Shown piece by piece: positions 15,884-26,002 of a stretch of DNA of 43,238 bases (positions within the stretch are counted from its first letter, which is position 1; each line of letters opens with the position of its first letter). Position numbers and translations under genes: made by a program. This DNA is from an uncultured Mucilaginibacter sp. Lineage in GTDB: Bacteria; Bacteroidota; Bacteroidia; Sphingobacteriales; Sphingobacteriaceae. The stretch lies in NCBI GenBank assembly GCA_903866915.1, contig CAIPPO010000112.1, forward strand, positions 1 to 43,238, in the 5' to 3' direction. The notes beneath the pieces were generated by a model. It was not told where the DNA came from. It made no database searches and was given only the letters and a program-made list of their open reading frames with translations.

Positions 15884-18800
15884 CTATTTAACCACTTCTA
15901 CCCATTTCCCTTTTTGCACGGCATTGATCGAGTGGTTATACATCGCTTCGCTGGATACAGCAGGCAGGAAATATTTACCAGTATAGGCTGCATTCAGTGT
16001 TACATAGAAAGTTACTTCTTTATTTTCTGCCACGCTGAAATAGGTATTAACACGATCATCCCTGATATCCCGGTAGTCGGATGGCGATGAGCTCATCGCC
16101 TCGGTCGTATCGTTCATCCGGGTGTTGATGATCTCCCATCCCGAAGGAAATATCTGCGTTAGTGCCATATTATCATAGCGGCCGCGCTTGCCCGGGTTTT
16201 TAATGTTTACCTGTGCTACAAAATCAGTCCCCTGTTTCAGTTTTGTTATGTCTATCGGGTGACCGGTCAATGTGAAATAACCTACTCGCATTTCAAGTAT
16301 GTCAGGGTTGCTGACCGATTGTACATCCTGGCCAGTAGCTGGCTGGCCTCGTTGCATCAATCTAATATAGAGGCGATTACTGCCGATGTTTTTTAGTGTT
16401 ACTTTGCCTCCGCCGGCAGCAAGGTCAGATTGCCAGATATAAGTTTTTGCATTTACAGCCGAAGCATTATAGTTGAACTGCATTTTCGCGGCTGCATGAC
16501 TGACCCCGCAATATTCGGCTATTGCTACCAACGAGTAGGCCGTGGTTTGGGTACTATACCAATCATCGCGCGACAACCTTGAGGCTACGATCCTGAGCTG
16601 TGCTGCAGCTCTTTGCTGTTGCCCCAACAGGGTTAACGTTTCCAATATCATGGCTTCATCACGCAGGTCAGTACCGTAGGTGCCGTAAAGTGTATAATAT
16701 GGTTTTACAGTAGTAGCCAGTCCTTTTATCAATTGCAAACCGATCTCAGGCTGACCAACTAATTTGTAAGCTGCTGCCAGCCGCCAGCGGGCTTCCTCAC
16801 TGATATACTTAAATTCACGCAGGCGGTTCATGGCGCCCAGTTCAGGAGCGCGTGCCAATGCCAGCAGGTACAACCGATAGGCCTGAGTCAGGTCGGCTCC
16901 ATAAAAGCTTCGGGAATCAGGTGCCCAGGTTAGCGCTTTTAACTTCTGGTATTTCTTCCAGTTCTCCAGGAATCCAATAGGAATTGAATAGCCTTTACTT
17001 TGTGCTGCCAGAATAAAATGACCTGCATAGTTAGTGCCCCATTCGTCAGACTCGCCCTGATTTGGCCAATAGCTCAGGCCTCCGTCGTTGGTCTGGAAGT
17101 TTTTCAGGCGACTAATCGTTGTTTTAATATTTCTGTCAACCTCTGCGTTTTGCCTTGATGATAGGTCGAGCAATTGCCCCAAATACAACTGAGGGAAACC
17201 TGCCGAAGTAGTTTGCTCTACGCACCCATATGGATATTCGATCAGGTAGTCTAAGCGCTTCGTGAGGTTAAGCGGTGGAATTGTTGCAACCTCCAGTGCC
17301 GCCCGGTTGGTGCCAGTCATTCCGATAGGAGTATAGTCTGTTGACCAGGCTTCTCCCGGAGCTAATTCCTTTTCAATCACCTTGCTGATTGGAGGATTTG
17401 GGTTCCGAACATTTAACTCAACATCATAAGTCGCCGTTTCTCCGGCTCCTTTAGCAATGATCTTTACTTTTCCTACACCGATAAAACTTTTCACATCCAG
17501 ATCGAATGTCACCAGCTGGTCGCCGGTTTTACTAAAGTTTACCATCTTTTTATTGTTCCCCGCCAGGTTCTCAAAAGCGTTTGACTGTACTTCTACACTC
17601 ACGTTTTTAACTTTATCTTCCAGCGCAAATACACTCACTGGCAGCTGTATTTTTTCGCCCGGCCCTAAAACGCGCGGCAGCGTTGCTAGTATCATCAATG
17701 GCTTTTTAACGGTTACCTCTTTGTCGGCAAAACCGTAGCCACCATCGTGCCCGGCAATTATCATCACCTTCACAGCACCGATATATTGCGGCAGCGTAAA
17801 GCGTTTGGTTTGCCGTTCGCCGGCATTGAGGTGGTATGGCCCTAAAAACTTCACAACCGGTTTAAAGCGGTTAACCTGTACATTGTGGTTCATGCCGTTG
17901 GTGCCATCACCACCAATGCTTAAAATGCGTTCAAGGCCCCCACCATAGGCACCAATAACATAATCGAACAGGTCCCAGCTTTTAACGCCCAGTGATTCGC
18001 GGGCATAGAAAGTTTCATGCGGGTTGGGCGTTTTGTAATTGGTAATATCCAGCAAGCCTTCATCAACAATGGCTATCGTATAAGTCAATTCCTTGCCATT
18101 CGCTTCCGAAACGGTGATCGATGAAGGCGTCTCGGGCTTAATCTTATCGGGCATATTGATAACCGGCTTCAAAATCGTTTGAGGGTCATCCACTTGCAAG
18201 GGTATTACGCCATACATGCGTATCGGCAGGTCATTCACCGTTTGTGCATGGCGTTGAAGCAGCGTAACATTTACAAAAATATTTGGCGCCATCTTACTGT
18301 CGATCTTAAAGGTATACTGTGTTTGTCCCTTCCTGGTATCTATCCAGGCGGTTTGTAAAACCTGACTGCCGTTTTCAATGCTGATCAAAGCACGGCCGTT
18401 ATCGCTGGTCGGAATGGTCAGCGTTGCATCTTCACCAACTTTATAAGCTGTTTTATTTGAGGTGAACGAAAGCATCGCAGCTTCGGTGGGGTTGCTTTGC
18501 TGGAGTCGTTCTGCCCAGTTCGACCAATCCAAATACAATACTTTACCGGTCGTATGCCCGGTCTGCGGATCTTTTACCAGCAGCAGGTACCGGCCCCAGT
18601 CATCATTACTAACATGCAGGTTCCATTGGCCGCGACCGTTAGTTAATTTTACCGTTTCGGTTTTGATCAGTTTATTGTATCTGTCCTGCGTAAAATTGCT
18701 GAGCTCGTTACCACTTTCGTCCCACCACCAGCGCCATTGTATTTTGTAAAGCGCTACCTGTACATCGCGATTCCCGCTAAAAGGTATGCCTTTGGTATCC

Positions 18801-21481
18801 ACGTCGGCAATACTGATCGGGTTATCCCGGTTAGTAAACAACATGCCCGAATAATTGCTTCCTTTTGGTGTTTTGATACCTACATAGCCATCATACACAT
18901 TATAAGGCATCGAAATACCCTGTATACTGAAGGCACCACCCGGTTCAAACACTTTTACAAGGAAATTGGCTTTCAACTGCCCTGGAGCTTGTTTGTCGAC
19001 ATCAATATCCGGTTTTACCTGTGTCTTTCCGTTTTCATCAAGTCTACCCTCAAATACGGTTGCAGTTTGGGTGTTGAAGCTTAGAGTAGGGTTATCGAAA
19101 ACATAGTCATCGTACCCCTTAAAGCTGGTATGTTGTGCCGATAAATAAGCATCGACCTTGGCCTTCAAATTTTGTGCGATCCCACCAAACAACCATCTTG
19201 CCTGCAGATCGCCGGTAATACTGCCACCCTTGCTTAATTGGGTGGCAGTGCCAAAGCTTAGATTGATTTTGAGGCGGTTCGGCATGATCGTCTCGATCTT
19301 CACGTTTTTATCGAATGAAGCGCCGCCCACCTTCACCTTTGCCGTCCAGTTACCAGTGCGGCTCGATGTCTCTGTTGCTACATGGAAACTGTAAAATCCA
19401 TCGACTGATTGTGTGGCTGTGATGTGTTTGTAAATATGTCCGTCGGGGTCATCCAGTTCAAATTCAACCGGATGATCGGTTGGCAGGGTTTTTAATTTAT
19501 CTTGCAGGATGAAGGTGAGGAATATCGAATCGCCTGGCCGCCAAACACCGCGTTCGCCGTAAATAAAGCCTTTCAAACCTCCCTGAATTTCCTGCCCACC
19601 AACATCAAAGCGGGAGAGGGGCAATGAGCTGCCATCATCCAGCTTTAAGTAACCGCGTTCGCTTCCTCTGCTGGCTACCAGCAGGTAAGGCTTGCGTTTC
19701 AGATCGAATTTAGCAAGCCCATCACTGCCTGAGAGTGTTTTATAGATCTCCTGCTTCTGGTAATCCAGAAATTGCAGCGTTACACCAGCCATAGGTTGCG
19801 CGCTCAGTATATTGGTCACAGCAACCACCATGCTGTTATTGGCACCCCGTTTGGCGATGAGGCCGATATTTGATGCTATGATATTACGCATTGCCCATCG
19901 CTCGCGGGTATAGTAGGAGTTGGTGCAGGGGTCGCCTCGCTCGTTCCATTTGTAGTTTTCAGGATAGTAGTTGTCGTACCTTGCCCAGAAATCATCATCT
20001 TCGTCACTTACTTTATTAGTATTGTCGCGGTCAGAATAGTCGCTGTCATACGCGTTATCATCGGTATTTGCTTTTAGTGTACCCGTTGCACCAACTGTAC
20101 AGTTATATAGTGAATATTCCTTCCTGAAACCGATTACAACCCGGTAAATGGCCCCGGGTTCTGTTCGTACCAACTGATCGATATCGAGCATAAACCTGTT
20201 TTTCTTAGCCAGGTTAATGCCCTTCTGCTGGTCGAGATGTATAGTTTTTTGAAGAATAGGTTTACCCACCATACGGAGTTCTGATGAACCATCAAAGCCG
20301 TTCGACTGGAAGTACTGTGGTACGTTGTCTGCATAGATTTTAACGATACTAACGTCAACGGCATTCAGGTTAACAGCCTCAAAAGGCATGGCCAATTTGC
20401 CGGAATCGGGTAGGATAACACCTTTACCTGGAATCGTAACAGAAGGCAATCTATTTTCAAAAAATACATTACCTGTGAATGCCTGGCTGATTTTCTGGTG
20501 TGAGATATTTTCTACGCCTTCATTTACAAAAGCTGTAAAATTGCCTTCCAGGCGTTCGGGGGCAAATATTTTTACGGTGCTGCCCTCGATGGTATAGGCG
20601 GGGTCCTCAATATTTTTGATTCCAACCAGGCCTTTGAGCTCCTGACCAACCATAATAGCATCAGAGAATTGTACCAAAACATACTGGTCGTTGTCCTGAA
20701 CGGCTGTGATATTTAATACCTTAAAGTCGCCAATAGCCGGTATCTCAAACTGCTGGTTGCCGCGTTTATCAATATTCATGGCGGCCCCATCCCAGTTTAC
20801 AGTGAGTTGGTTCACTTTATCAGCTGCACGTGTTAAGCCAGTTATAGTGAATTTATGGGAGTGCCCTACAATATTATGTTGCCAGGTAATACCTACCGGC
20901 GACACATAAGTGGTGGTTAGCAGTTTTTCAATCAGTGATGGGTCTTCACCATCGGCCGTTTGGATCGTGCCCTCCAGCTTCATTTTATCAGTAGCAGTGT
21001 TTGTGGCTGTTACCAAACCGGCAAAACTTACCGTAAAATCGGGCTTGATGGTCTCAAAGCTGAATTTGAAATTCTCGAATTGAGCAGGTACACTAACCAC
21101 TTTACTCAAACTGAAATCGGCATTGTAGGCCTGATCCGGGCTTAGCTTCAACTCGGGCCTGAACTCTATCGTCCGCTCATCCACCCAATAGGCTTTACCC
21201 TTTATCGCCGGCGAAAACTCGAATACGCCATCAGGTAACTGATCATTTAGCGCGTGTGTAGTTTGCACCTGGCTGGCAAGCCTGATCCGGATAGTATTTT
21301 CTTTTGAAATAATGCCTGTGGTGTACGACTCAATGTACTTGCTGAAGGCCGGGTCGACGACACCTTTTTTGTGATGTAGGTGGTAAATAAAAAAGTAAAC
21401 AGCAATGCTTGCTAAAATGATCGTAGCAGCGGCGATAATTGGACGCTTGCCTTTGGGCAGCGGCGTCTCTCCATCTTTCAT
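15884..21481 (-). CDS. Bacterial alpha-2-macroglobulin
   Basis: A very large (1865-residue) alpha-2-macroglobulin family protein, thought to trap invading proteases in the periplasm and protect the cell wall, working beside PBP1C. A membrane helix follows a short lysine-containing N-terminus (about residues 16-33); there is no lipobox cysteine, so it is probably a signal-anchored protein and not a lipoprotein. Many macroglobulin (MG) domains come first, with an acidic Asp/Tyr-rich insertion near residues 475-515, then the bait region, and the thioester motif CVEQ at about 1420-1423 within YPYGCVEQTTSAGFPQLYL, so covalent trapping should be possible. The all-helical thioester domain (SYWPNQGESDEWGTNYAGHF) and receptor-binding-like end follow. 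E. coli YfhM is shorter, at about 1650 residues. Confidence 0.94.
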   Translation of the reverse strand: MKDGETPLPKGKRPIIAAATIILASIAVYFFIYHLHHKKGVVDPAFSKYIESYTTGIISKENTIRIRLASQVQTTHALNDQLPDGVFEFSPAIKGKAYWVDERTIEFRPELKLSPDQAYNADFSLSKVVSVPAQFENFKFSFETIKPDFTVSFAGLVTATNTATDKMKLEGTIQTADGEDPSLIEKLLTTTYVSPVGITWQHNIVGHSHKFTITGLTRAADKVNQLTVNWDGAAMNIDKRGNQQFEIPAIGDFKVLNITAVQDNDQYVLVQFSDAIMVGQELKGLVGIKNIEDPAYTIEGSTVKIFAPERLEGNFTAFVNEGVENISHQKISQAFTGNVFFENRLPSVTIPGKGVILPDSGKLAMPFEAVNLNAVDVSIVKIYADNVPQYFQSNGFDGSSELRMVGKPILQKTIHLDQQKGINLAKKNRFMLDIDQLVRTEPGAIYRVVIGFRKEYSLYNCTVGATGTLKANTDDNAYDSDYSDRDNTNKVSDEDDDFWARYDNYYPENYKWNERGDPCTNSYYTRERWAMRNIIASNIGLIAKRGANNSMVVAVTNILSAQPMAGVTLQFLDYQKQEIYKTLSGSDGLAKFDLKRKPYLLVASRGSERGYLKLDDGSSLPLSRFDVGGQEIQGGLKGFIYGERGVWRPGDSIFLTFILQDKLKTLPTDHPVEFELDDPDGHIYKHITATQSVDGFYSFHVATETSSRTGNWTAKVKVGGASFDKNVKIETIMPNRLKINLSFGTATQLSKGGSITGDLQARWLFGGIAQNLKAKVDAYLSAQHTSFKGYDDYVFDNPTLSFNTQTATVFEGRLDENGKTQVKPDIDVDKQAPGQLKANFLVKVFEPGGAFSIQGISMPYNVYDGYVGIKTPKGSNYSGMLFTNRDNPISIADVDTKGIPFSGNRDVQVALYKIQWRWWWDESGNELSNFTQDRYNKLIKTETVKLTNGRGQWNLHVSNDDWGRYLLLVKDPQTGHTTGKVLYLDWSNWAERLQQSNPTEAAMLSFTSNKTAYKVGEDATLTIPTSDNGRALISIENGSQVLQTAWIDTRKGQTQYTFKIDSKMAPNIFVNVTLLQRHAQTVNDLPIRMYGVIPLQVDDPQTILKPVINMPDKIKPETPSSITVSEANGKELTYTIAIVDEGLLDITNYKTPNPHETFYARESLGVKSWDLFDYVIGAYGGGLERILSIGGDGTNGMNHNVQVNRFKPVVKFLGPYHLNAGERQTKRFTLPQYIGAVKVMIIAGHDGGYGFADKEVTVKKPLMILATLPRVLGPGEKIQLPVSVFALEDKVKNVSVEVQSNAFENLAGNNKKMVNFSKTGDQLVTFDLDVKSFIGVGKVKIIAKGAGETATYDVELNVRNPNPPISKVIEKELAPGEAWSTDYTPIGMTGTNRAALEVATIPPLNLTKRLDYLIEYPYGCVEQTTSAGFPQLYLGQLLDLSSRQNAEVDRNIKTTISRLKNFQTNDGGLSYWPNQGESDEWGTNYAGHFILAAQSKGYSIPIGFLENWKKYQKLKALTWAPDSRSFYGADLTQAYRLYLLALARAPELGAMNRLREFKYISEEARWRLAAAYKLVGQPEIGLQLIKGLATTVKPYYTLYGTYGTDLRDEAMILETLTLLGQQQRAAAQLRIVASRLSRDDWYSTQTTAYSLVAIAEYCGVSHAAAKMQFNYNASAVNAKTYIWQSDLAAGGGKVTLKNIGSNRLYIRLMQRGQPATGQDVQSVSNPDILEMRVGYFTLTGHPIDITKLKQGTDFVAQVNIKNPGKRGRYDNMALTQIFPSGWEIINTRMNDTTEAMSSSPSDYRDIRDDRVNTYFSVAENKEVTFYVTLNAAYTGKYFLPAVSSEAMYNHSINAVQKGKWVEVVK

Positions 21482-21810
21482 TTGTTAAGGTTATTTATTA
21501 ACGAAATTTAGATATTTAGAAAGCAACATTCCAAATAATTGCACAAATATTTTTTTATGTATAAAATTATGTTCTGCAAAAAGCAATTATTTCAAAATTA
21601 TGACAATGTATTATCGGTTTAAATAGAGGCTTTTGCGATTTTTAGGCTTTACCTGTCTATCGAATATTATTTCGATGGCGCAAGTCTATCGGGATTGTAA
21701 ACGAACAATAAAATGAAGTAAACTTTTTAAGACGGGAAAGCAGCTCAATACCGGTGCATAAAGCCACCTGAATCCCTTATTAACTGATAGGTGGTTGACA
21801 GATTAATTCA
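21482..21810. other. Gene-free AT-rich region upstream of the macroglobulin gene
   Basis: I see no coding sequence in these 329 bases. On the minus strand a TAATTTTG box (21600-21593) fits the -7 consensus, but no TTG stands at the proper distance. A 6-bp hairpin (CCACCT at 21764-21769, AGGTGG at 21789-21794) sits just downstream of the hypothetical gene at 21811 and might help to end its transcript. Confidence 0.4.
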
Positions 21811-22215
21811 TCAACGAATCATCACCCCCGGTTTATTCAAGATAGGTAGCTTAATGAAATTTGATTCAACGATACTTTCGGGTAGGAAAATGAATTTTTT
21901 ATCATAGATATCATTACCGATATAGTAGCTGAGCCAGTATTCGTTATTTAAACCGAATGTAGCTTCATCGATTGGCTCGATCAAAACAAACGCATTATCA
22001 ACAACTTTAGGAAACATGTGTCGTAAAGTGGAAGTTTTAACCTGCTCGCCATTTCGTTCGCCATAACCTTTTGAGGTGATCAATACATTCTCTATAGGTT
22101 CTTTTTTAAGGTTGATCAGGTATACGTACCAGGTTTTTTGTTCTATGTTTTCCTTTTCAAGCGCCACTGCTACGGCAATATCTTTGACGACGTTTTCGGG
22201 GATATCTTTGATCAT
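21811..22215 (-). CDS. Conserved-looking hypothetical protein near topA
   Basis: I do not recognise this 134-residue protein. It has no signal peptide or membrane helix. It starts MIKDIPENVVKDIAVAVALE and continues as alternating hydrophobic/charged strands (WYVYLINLKKEPIENVLIT, EYWLSYYIGNDIYDKKFIFL), suggesting a mostly beta fold, perhaps immunoglobulin-like. There are no cysteines, histidine clusters or catalytic motifs. Codon use resembles its neighbours. It lies 92 bases downstream of topA in the same direction, separated by an imperfect palindrome. Function is unknown. Confidence 0.75.
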   Translation of the reverse strand: MIKDIPENVVKDIAVAVALEKENIEQKTWYVYLINLKKEPIENVLITSKGYGERNGEQVKTSTLRHMFPKVVDNAFVLIEPIDEATFGLNNEYWLSYYIGNDIYDKKFIFLPESIVESNFIKLPILNKPGVMIR

Positions 22216-22244
22216 TATTTTTATTGTTGGAACGTTTGAAAGGT

Positions 22245-22296
22245 GAAATGTTTTAATGTTGAATAGCGTATTAACATTTCAACAGTAAAACATTAC
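22245..22296. repeat. Imperfect palindrome downstream of topA gene start side
   Basis: GAAATGTTTTAATGTTGAA (22245-22263) pairs with TTCAACAGTAAAACATTAC (22278-22296) at 16 of 19 positions around a 14-base loop. Further TGTTG/CAACA words extend the pairing on both sides. It fills the spacer between the topA stop (22308) and the downstream hypothetical gene. Confidence 0.5.
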
Positions 22297-22307
22297 AACA
22301 TTACAAC

Positions 22308-24638
22308 TCATTTTTTCTTCACAAACCGCTTAGCTCCCGGTTTTTTTGGTGCCTTGGCTTCTGCATCGGCGAGGGCCTTGCATTCGTCGTAAGTCAGTGC
22401 CGTGGGTTCTTTGTCTTTAGGGATTTTTACGTTTTGCTTGCCGAATTCAATATAGGGTCCCCAGCGACCATTCAGAACTTTTACATCGGCGGCTTCTGCA
22501 AAGGTTTTGATCACCCGCTCAGCATCGCGTTTACGTTTGGTAATGATGAGGTCAATCGCCTGTTCTTCTGTTAGATCAAGCGGGTCAATCTCTTTAGGCA
22601 GCGAATAAAAGGCGCTGTCGTGCCTAACATACGGGCCGAATTTGCCGATCGCAACGGTCATCTCTTTATCTTCAAACTGTCCTACTTTTTTAGGCAATTT
22701 GAATAATTCTATCGCCTGGTCAAGGCTTATGGTTTCAATACTCTGGCCGGCTCTTAAGCTGGCATATAAAGGCTTTTCGGTATCATCTGATTCTCCAACT
22801 TGTACAAAAGGCCCGAAACGCCCTATGCGGACTGAAACTTTTTTGCCATTTTCCGGATGTACACCAAGTTCGCGTTCACCGGTAGCCTTATCAGCCGTTT
22901 CGATTGTATTTTCGACACCTTTATGGAAAGGCTGGTAGAAATTACGGATCATATCCGTCCATTCTTCCAGGCCCTGAGCAATTTCATCGAATTGTTTTTC
23001 AACCGTGGCCGTAAAATGGAAGTCGACTATCTCTTTAAAATATTGTACCAAAAAATCATTTACCACCGAGCCAATATCTGTCGGGAATAACTTACCGCGC
23101 TCTGCTCCGGTATTTTCAGTTTTTTCTTCTTTAGTGATAGTTTGACCCTTCAACGTTAAAACCCTGAAGTTTCGCGATTTTCCTTCACGTTCCTCTTTCA
23201 CTACGTAACCACGATTTTGTATCGTAGAGATGGTAGGGGCGTAGGTAGAAGGTCGGCCAATACCCAATTCCTCCAGTTTCTTAACCAGGCTTGCCTCTGT
23301 ATAACGGGCAGGCGGCCTGGTATATCGTTCTGTCGCACTAATTTCCTGAACATCTAATTGCTGACCTTTAGCCAGTGGCGGGAGTATAGCATTATCCTCA
23401 CTTGCTACGGTTTCCTCGTCTTCGTCAGACGATTCGAGGTAAACTTTCAAAAAGCCATCAAACTTCATCACTTCACCGTTGGCAACCAGTTCCTCTTTGC
23501 GGGTTGAAATACTAATCTTGGCGGTGGTCTTTTCAAATAAGGCTTCGCTCATCTGTGAGGCGATTGCGCGTTTCCAGATCAGTTCATATAAACGTTTTTC
23601 CGAAGCATCTCCATCAATGGTATGCACATCGAAATAAGTTGGGCGAATTGCTTCGTGCGCTTCCTGTGCTCCGGCGCTTTTAGTTTTATACTTTCTTAAT
23701 TGATGGTATTTCTCACCGTAGGCCGAATTGATTTCTTTTGCCGCTGCATTTAAAGCCGTGTCTGATAAATTGACCGAATCGGTACGCATGTACGTAATCT
23801 TGCCCGATTCGTAAAGTTTTTGTGCCACGGTCATGGTGCGGGAAACCGAAAAACCCAATTTGCGACTGGCTTCTTGTTGCAGCGTAGAGGTGGTAAACGG
23901 CGCAGCCGGGCTCCGCTTAGCTGGTCGGGTATCTAATGCGTTGACGGTAAAATCTGCACCAATGCAATCGGTAAGAAATTTCTCAGCATCGTCCTGATTT
24001 GCAAAACGCTCGGGTAGTTCGGCTTTAAATGATTCCCTGCTTTTACCAAAAACAGCTACTATTTTAAATGCAGCCTCGGCGTTAAATTTATTGACCTCGC
24101 GTTCGCGTTCAACGATCAATCGGACGGCCACAGATTGCACGCGGCCCGCAGACAATGAAGGTTTTACTTTTTTCCAGAGTACCGGTGAAAGTTCAAAGCC
24201 AACTAATCGGTCCAATACACGGCGTGCCTGTTGGGCATAAACCAGGTTATAATCAATCTTGCGTGGATTCTCTATTGCTTTTAATATCGCAGGCTTAGTT
24301 ATTTCGTGGAAAACAATTCGACGTGTATTAGCGTCTTTGAGGCCAAGGGTGTCAAAAAGATGCCAGGAAATAGCTTCCCCCTCCCGGTCCTCGTCCGATG
24401 CCAGCCAAACGATATCTGCTTCCTTTGCAAGTTTCTTTAATTCGCTCACTACCTGCTTTTTATCAGCGGGTACCTCGTATTTTTGCGCGAAGTTATTTTG
24501 AATATCGATCGCGTCTTCCGACTTTACCAAATCGCGTATATGTCCGTAACTCGATTTCACGGTAAAGTCTTTGCCCAGGTAACCTTCAATGGTCTTAGCC
24601 TTGGCAGGTGACTCGACGATAAGTAGATTTTTAGCCAT
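22308..24638 (-). CDS. topA: DNA topoisomerase I
   Basis: A type IA topoisomerase that relaxes negative supercoils through a 5'-phosphotyrosine link. The TOPRIM domain opens the protein (LLIVESPAKAKTIEGYLG) and has the metal site in ASDEDREGEAISWHL. The catalytic Tyr283 lies in ITYMRTDSVNLS, and IGRPSTYAPTISTIQNRGYV is the conserved active-site region. Instead of C4 zinc fingers, the C-terminus (about residues 590-776) holds three zinc-less repeats with the words IGRFGPFVQ, IGKFGPYVR and NGRWGPYIE, then a basic end (KKPGAKRFVKKK). The 776-residue length is normal for Bacteroidota. Confidence 0.97.
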   Translation of the reverse strand: MAKNLLIVESPAKAKTIEGYLGKDFTVKSSYGHIRDLVKSEDAIDIQNNFAQKYEVPADKKQVVSELKKLAKEADIVWLASDEDREGEAISWHLFDTLGLKDANTRRIVFHEITKPAILKAIENPRKIDYNLVYAQQARRVLDRLVGFELSPVLWKKVKPSLSAGRVQSVAVRLIVEREREVNKFNAEAAFKIVAVFGKSRESFKAELPERFANQDDAEKFLTDCIGADFTVNALDTRPAKRSPAAPFTTSTLQQEASRKLGFSVSRTMTVAQKLYESGKITYMRTDSVNLSDTALNAAAKEINSAYGEKYHQLRKYKTKSAGAQEAHEAIRPTYFDVHTIDGDASEKRLYELIWKRAIASQMSEALFEKTTAKISISTRKEELVANGEVMKFDGFLKVYLESSDEDEETVASEDNAILPPLAKGQQLDVQEISATERYTRPPARYTEASLVKKLEELGIGRPSTYAPTISTIQNRGYVVKEEREGKSRNFRVLTLKGQTITKEEKTENTGAERGKLFPTDIGSVVNDFLVQYFKEIVDFHFTATVEKQFDEIAQGLEEWTDMIRNFYQPFHKGVENTIETADKATGERELGVHPENGKKVSVRIGRFGPFVQVGESDDTEKPLYASLRAGQSIETISLDQAIELFKLPKKVGQFEDKEMTVAIGKFGPYVRHDSAFYSLPKEIDPLDLTEEQAIDLIITKRKRDAERVIKTFAEAADVKVLNGRWGPYIEFGKQNVKIPKDKEPTALTYDECKALADAEAKAPKKPGAKRFVKKK

Positions 24639-24705
24639 TTAAGCAGTTATTTTTTGCAAATAAAGTATAAAGAAAGGTAAACGCAAATGTTTTTCTTATT
24701 GTCGG

Positions 24706-24819
24706 AAGGTTGCAACGTTGAAATATTGTAATGTTTTCCTGCTTGTCTCAGGTTTGCATTCTTATCAATATTGTCCGAATACCAACGTTTTAAACCTCAA
24801 ACATTTCAAGTTCCAACTT
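24706..24819. repeat. Imperfect palindrome between topA and mnmA
   Basis: AAGGTTGCAACGTTGAAAT (24706-24724) pairs with ATTTCAAGTTCCAACTT (24803-24819) with two unpaired and one mismatched position. A second pair nests inside (AGGTTT at 24750-24755, AAACCT at 24792-24797). The words resemble those of the palindrome on the other side of topA (22221-22305). It fills most of the 187-base spacer after the mnmA stop. Confidence 0.45.
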
Positions 24820-24825
24820 AACAGA

Positions 24826-25914
24826 TCACATCAGAAAACCGCCTCCCAAAAGGTCATTGCCTTCATAAAAAACGGCCGACTGACCGGGGGCTATACCCGA
24901 GACGTAGTGGTGAAAATCAACCTTCATAAGTTCGCCAATTTCAACAATAGTGCTTTCGGCGCCCGCATCCTTATACCGTATTTTGGTTACCGCTTCTATC
25001 GCATCAGGTATTTTTTCGTATTTAACCAGGTTCAGTTTTCTAACCCAGGCTTCTTTTCGCTGCAGTTCGTCCTGTGTACCTAATACAACAGTATTTGTTT
25101 GCGGGTCAATACGGGTAACAAACATAGGATGCCCAAGGGCAATTCCCAGGCCTTTTCGTTGGCCGATGGTATAAAAAGGGTAGCCCTCGTGTTTGCCAAC
25201 TATAGTGCCGTCAGTTAAAACAAAATTACCCCCGGCAACACGTTCTTCAAGATGCTCTACTTTATGCCGCAGGAATGATCGGTAATCGTTGTCGGGTACA
25301 AAGCAAATTTCGTAGCTCTCACTTTTTGATGCCAGTTCCAATTGCCCCATATCCAGGGCCATTTGCCTGATCTCGGCCTTGGTGAAATTGCCAAGCGGAA
25401 ATTTGGTTCGAGCCAGGTTATTTTGTGAAACGCCCCAGAGTACATACGATTGATCTTTATTTTCGTCGCGCCCTTTTGAAACAACGTAACGACCATTGTC
25501 GTGCTGGCGGATATTTGCATAATGACCGGTTGCGATAAATTCGCAATCGAGTTTGTCGGCCCGCTTCAAAAGGGCTTCCCATTTGATATGGGTATTGCAC
25601 AGCACACAAGGGTTCGGCGTGCGACCAGCCAGGTACTCTTCTACAAAATTGTCAATCACAAAGTCGCCAAACTCACTCCTGATATCAAGGATATAATGTG
25701 GAAAGCCATAGCCAACGGCGAGTGCCCGCGCATCGTTGATGCTATCGAGGCTGCAGCAACCAGTTTCTTTTGAACTACTTCCGGATGAAGCATAGTCCCA
25801 GGTTTTCATCGTAAGACCAATCACTTCATAACCTTGCTCATGCAGCATAACGGAGGCCACCGAGCTGTCAACTCCGCCACTCATTGCAACTAAAATCCTG
25901 CCATGCTTACTCAT
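24826..25914 (-). CDS. mnmA: tRNA-specific 2-thiouridylase MnmA
   Basis: A cytoplasmic enzyme that puts the 2-thio group on the wobble uridine of Lys, Glu and Gln tRNAs, using ATP and sulfur from a cysteine desulfurase relay. The PP-loop SGGVDSS stands at the N-terminus; the catalytic pair is Cys103 (NPCVLCN) and Cys204 (YEICFVPD). The motif GQRKGLGIALGHPMFV belongs to the central domain and DLLGGGFL ends the C-terminal beta barrel. At 362 residues it is full length. A TATCTTTG box lies eight bases before the ATG. Confidence 0.97.
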   Translation of the reverse strand: MSKHGRILVAMSGGVDSSVASVMLHEQGYEVIGLTMKTWDYASSGSSSKETGCCSLDSINDARALAVGYGFPHYILDIRSEFGDFVIDNFVEEYLAGRTPNPCVLCNTHIKWEALLKRADKLDCEFIATGHYANIRQHDNGRYVVSKGRDENKDQSYVLWGVSQNNLARTKFPLGNFTKAEIRQMALDMGQLELASKSESYEICFVPDNDYRSFLRHKVEHLEERVAGGNFVLTDGTIVGKHEGYPFYTIGQRKGLGIALGHPMFVTRIDPQTNTVVLGTQDELQRKEAWVRKLNLVKYEKIPDAIEAVTKIRYKDAGAESTIVEIGELMKVDFHHYVSGIAPGQSAVFYEGNDLLGGGFLM

Positions 25915-25922
25915 GATGGCGG

Positions 25923-25930
25923 CAAAGATA
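25923..25930 (-). promoter_or_regulatory. Candidate -7 box of mnmA
   Basis: On the minus strand TATCTTTG (25930-25923) fits TAnnTTTG and lies eight bases before the mnmA ATG. No TTG stands 17-23 bases upstream, so the call rests on one box. If correct, the leader is only two to six bases. Confidence 0.4.
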
Positions 25931-26002
25931 CGGTTTCTGAATTTGGGCTTGGGTCAGTGGATGGTAAATTTGAGGTTGGAGTAGGGAAGTCCGTAAGTCC
26001 GT

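Noticed and set aside
21593..21600. TAATTTTG (minus) as macroglobulin promoter
   Set aside because: The box fits but no TTG occurs 17-23 bases upstream, and such boxes are expected by chance in this AT-rich stretch.
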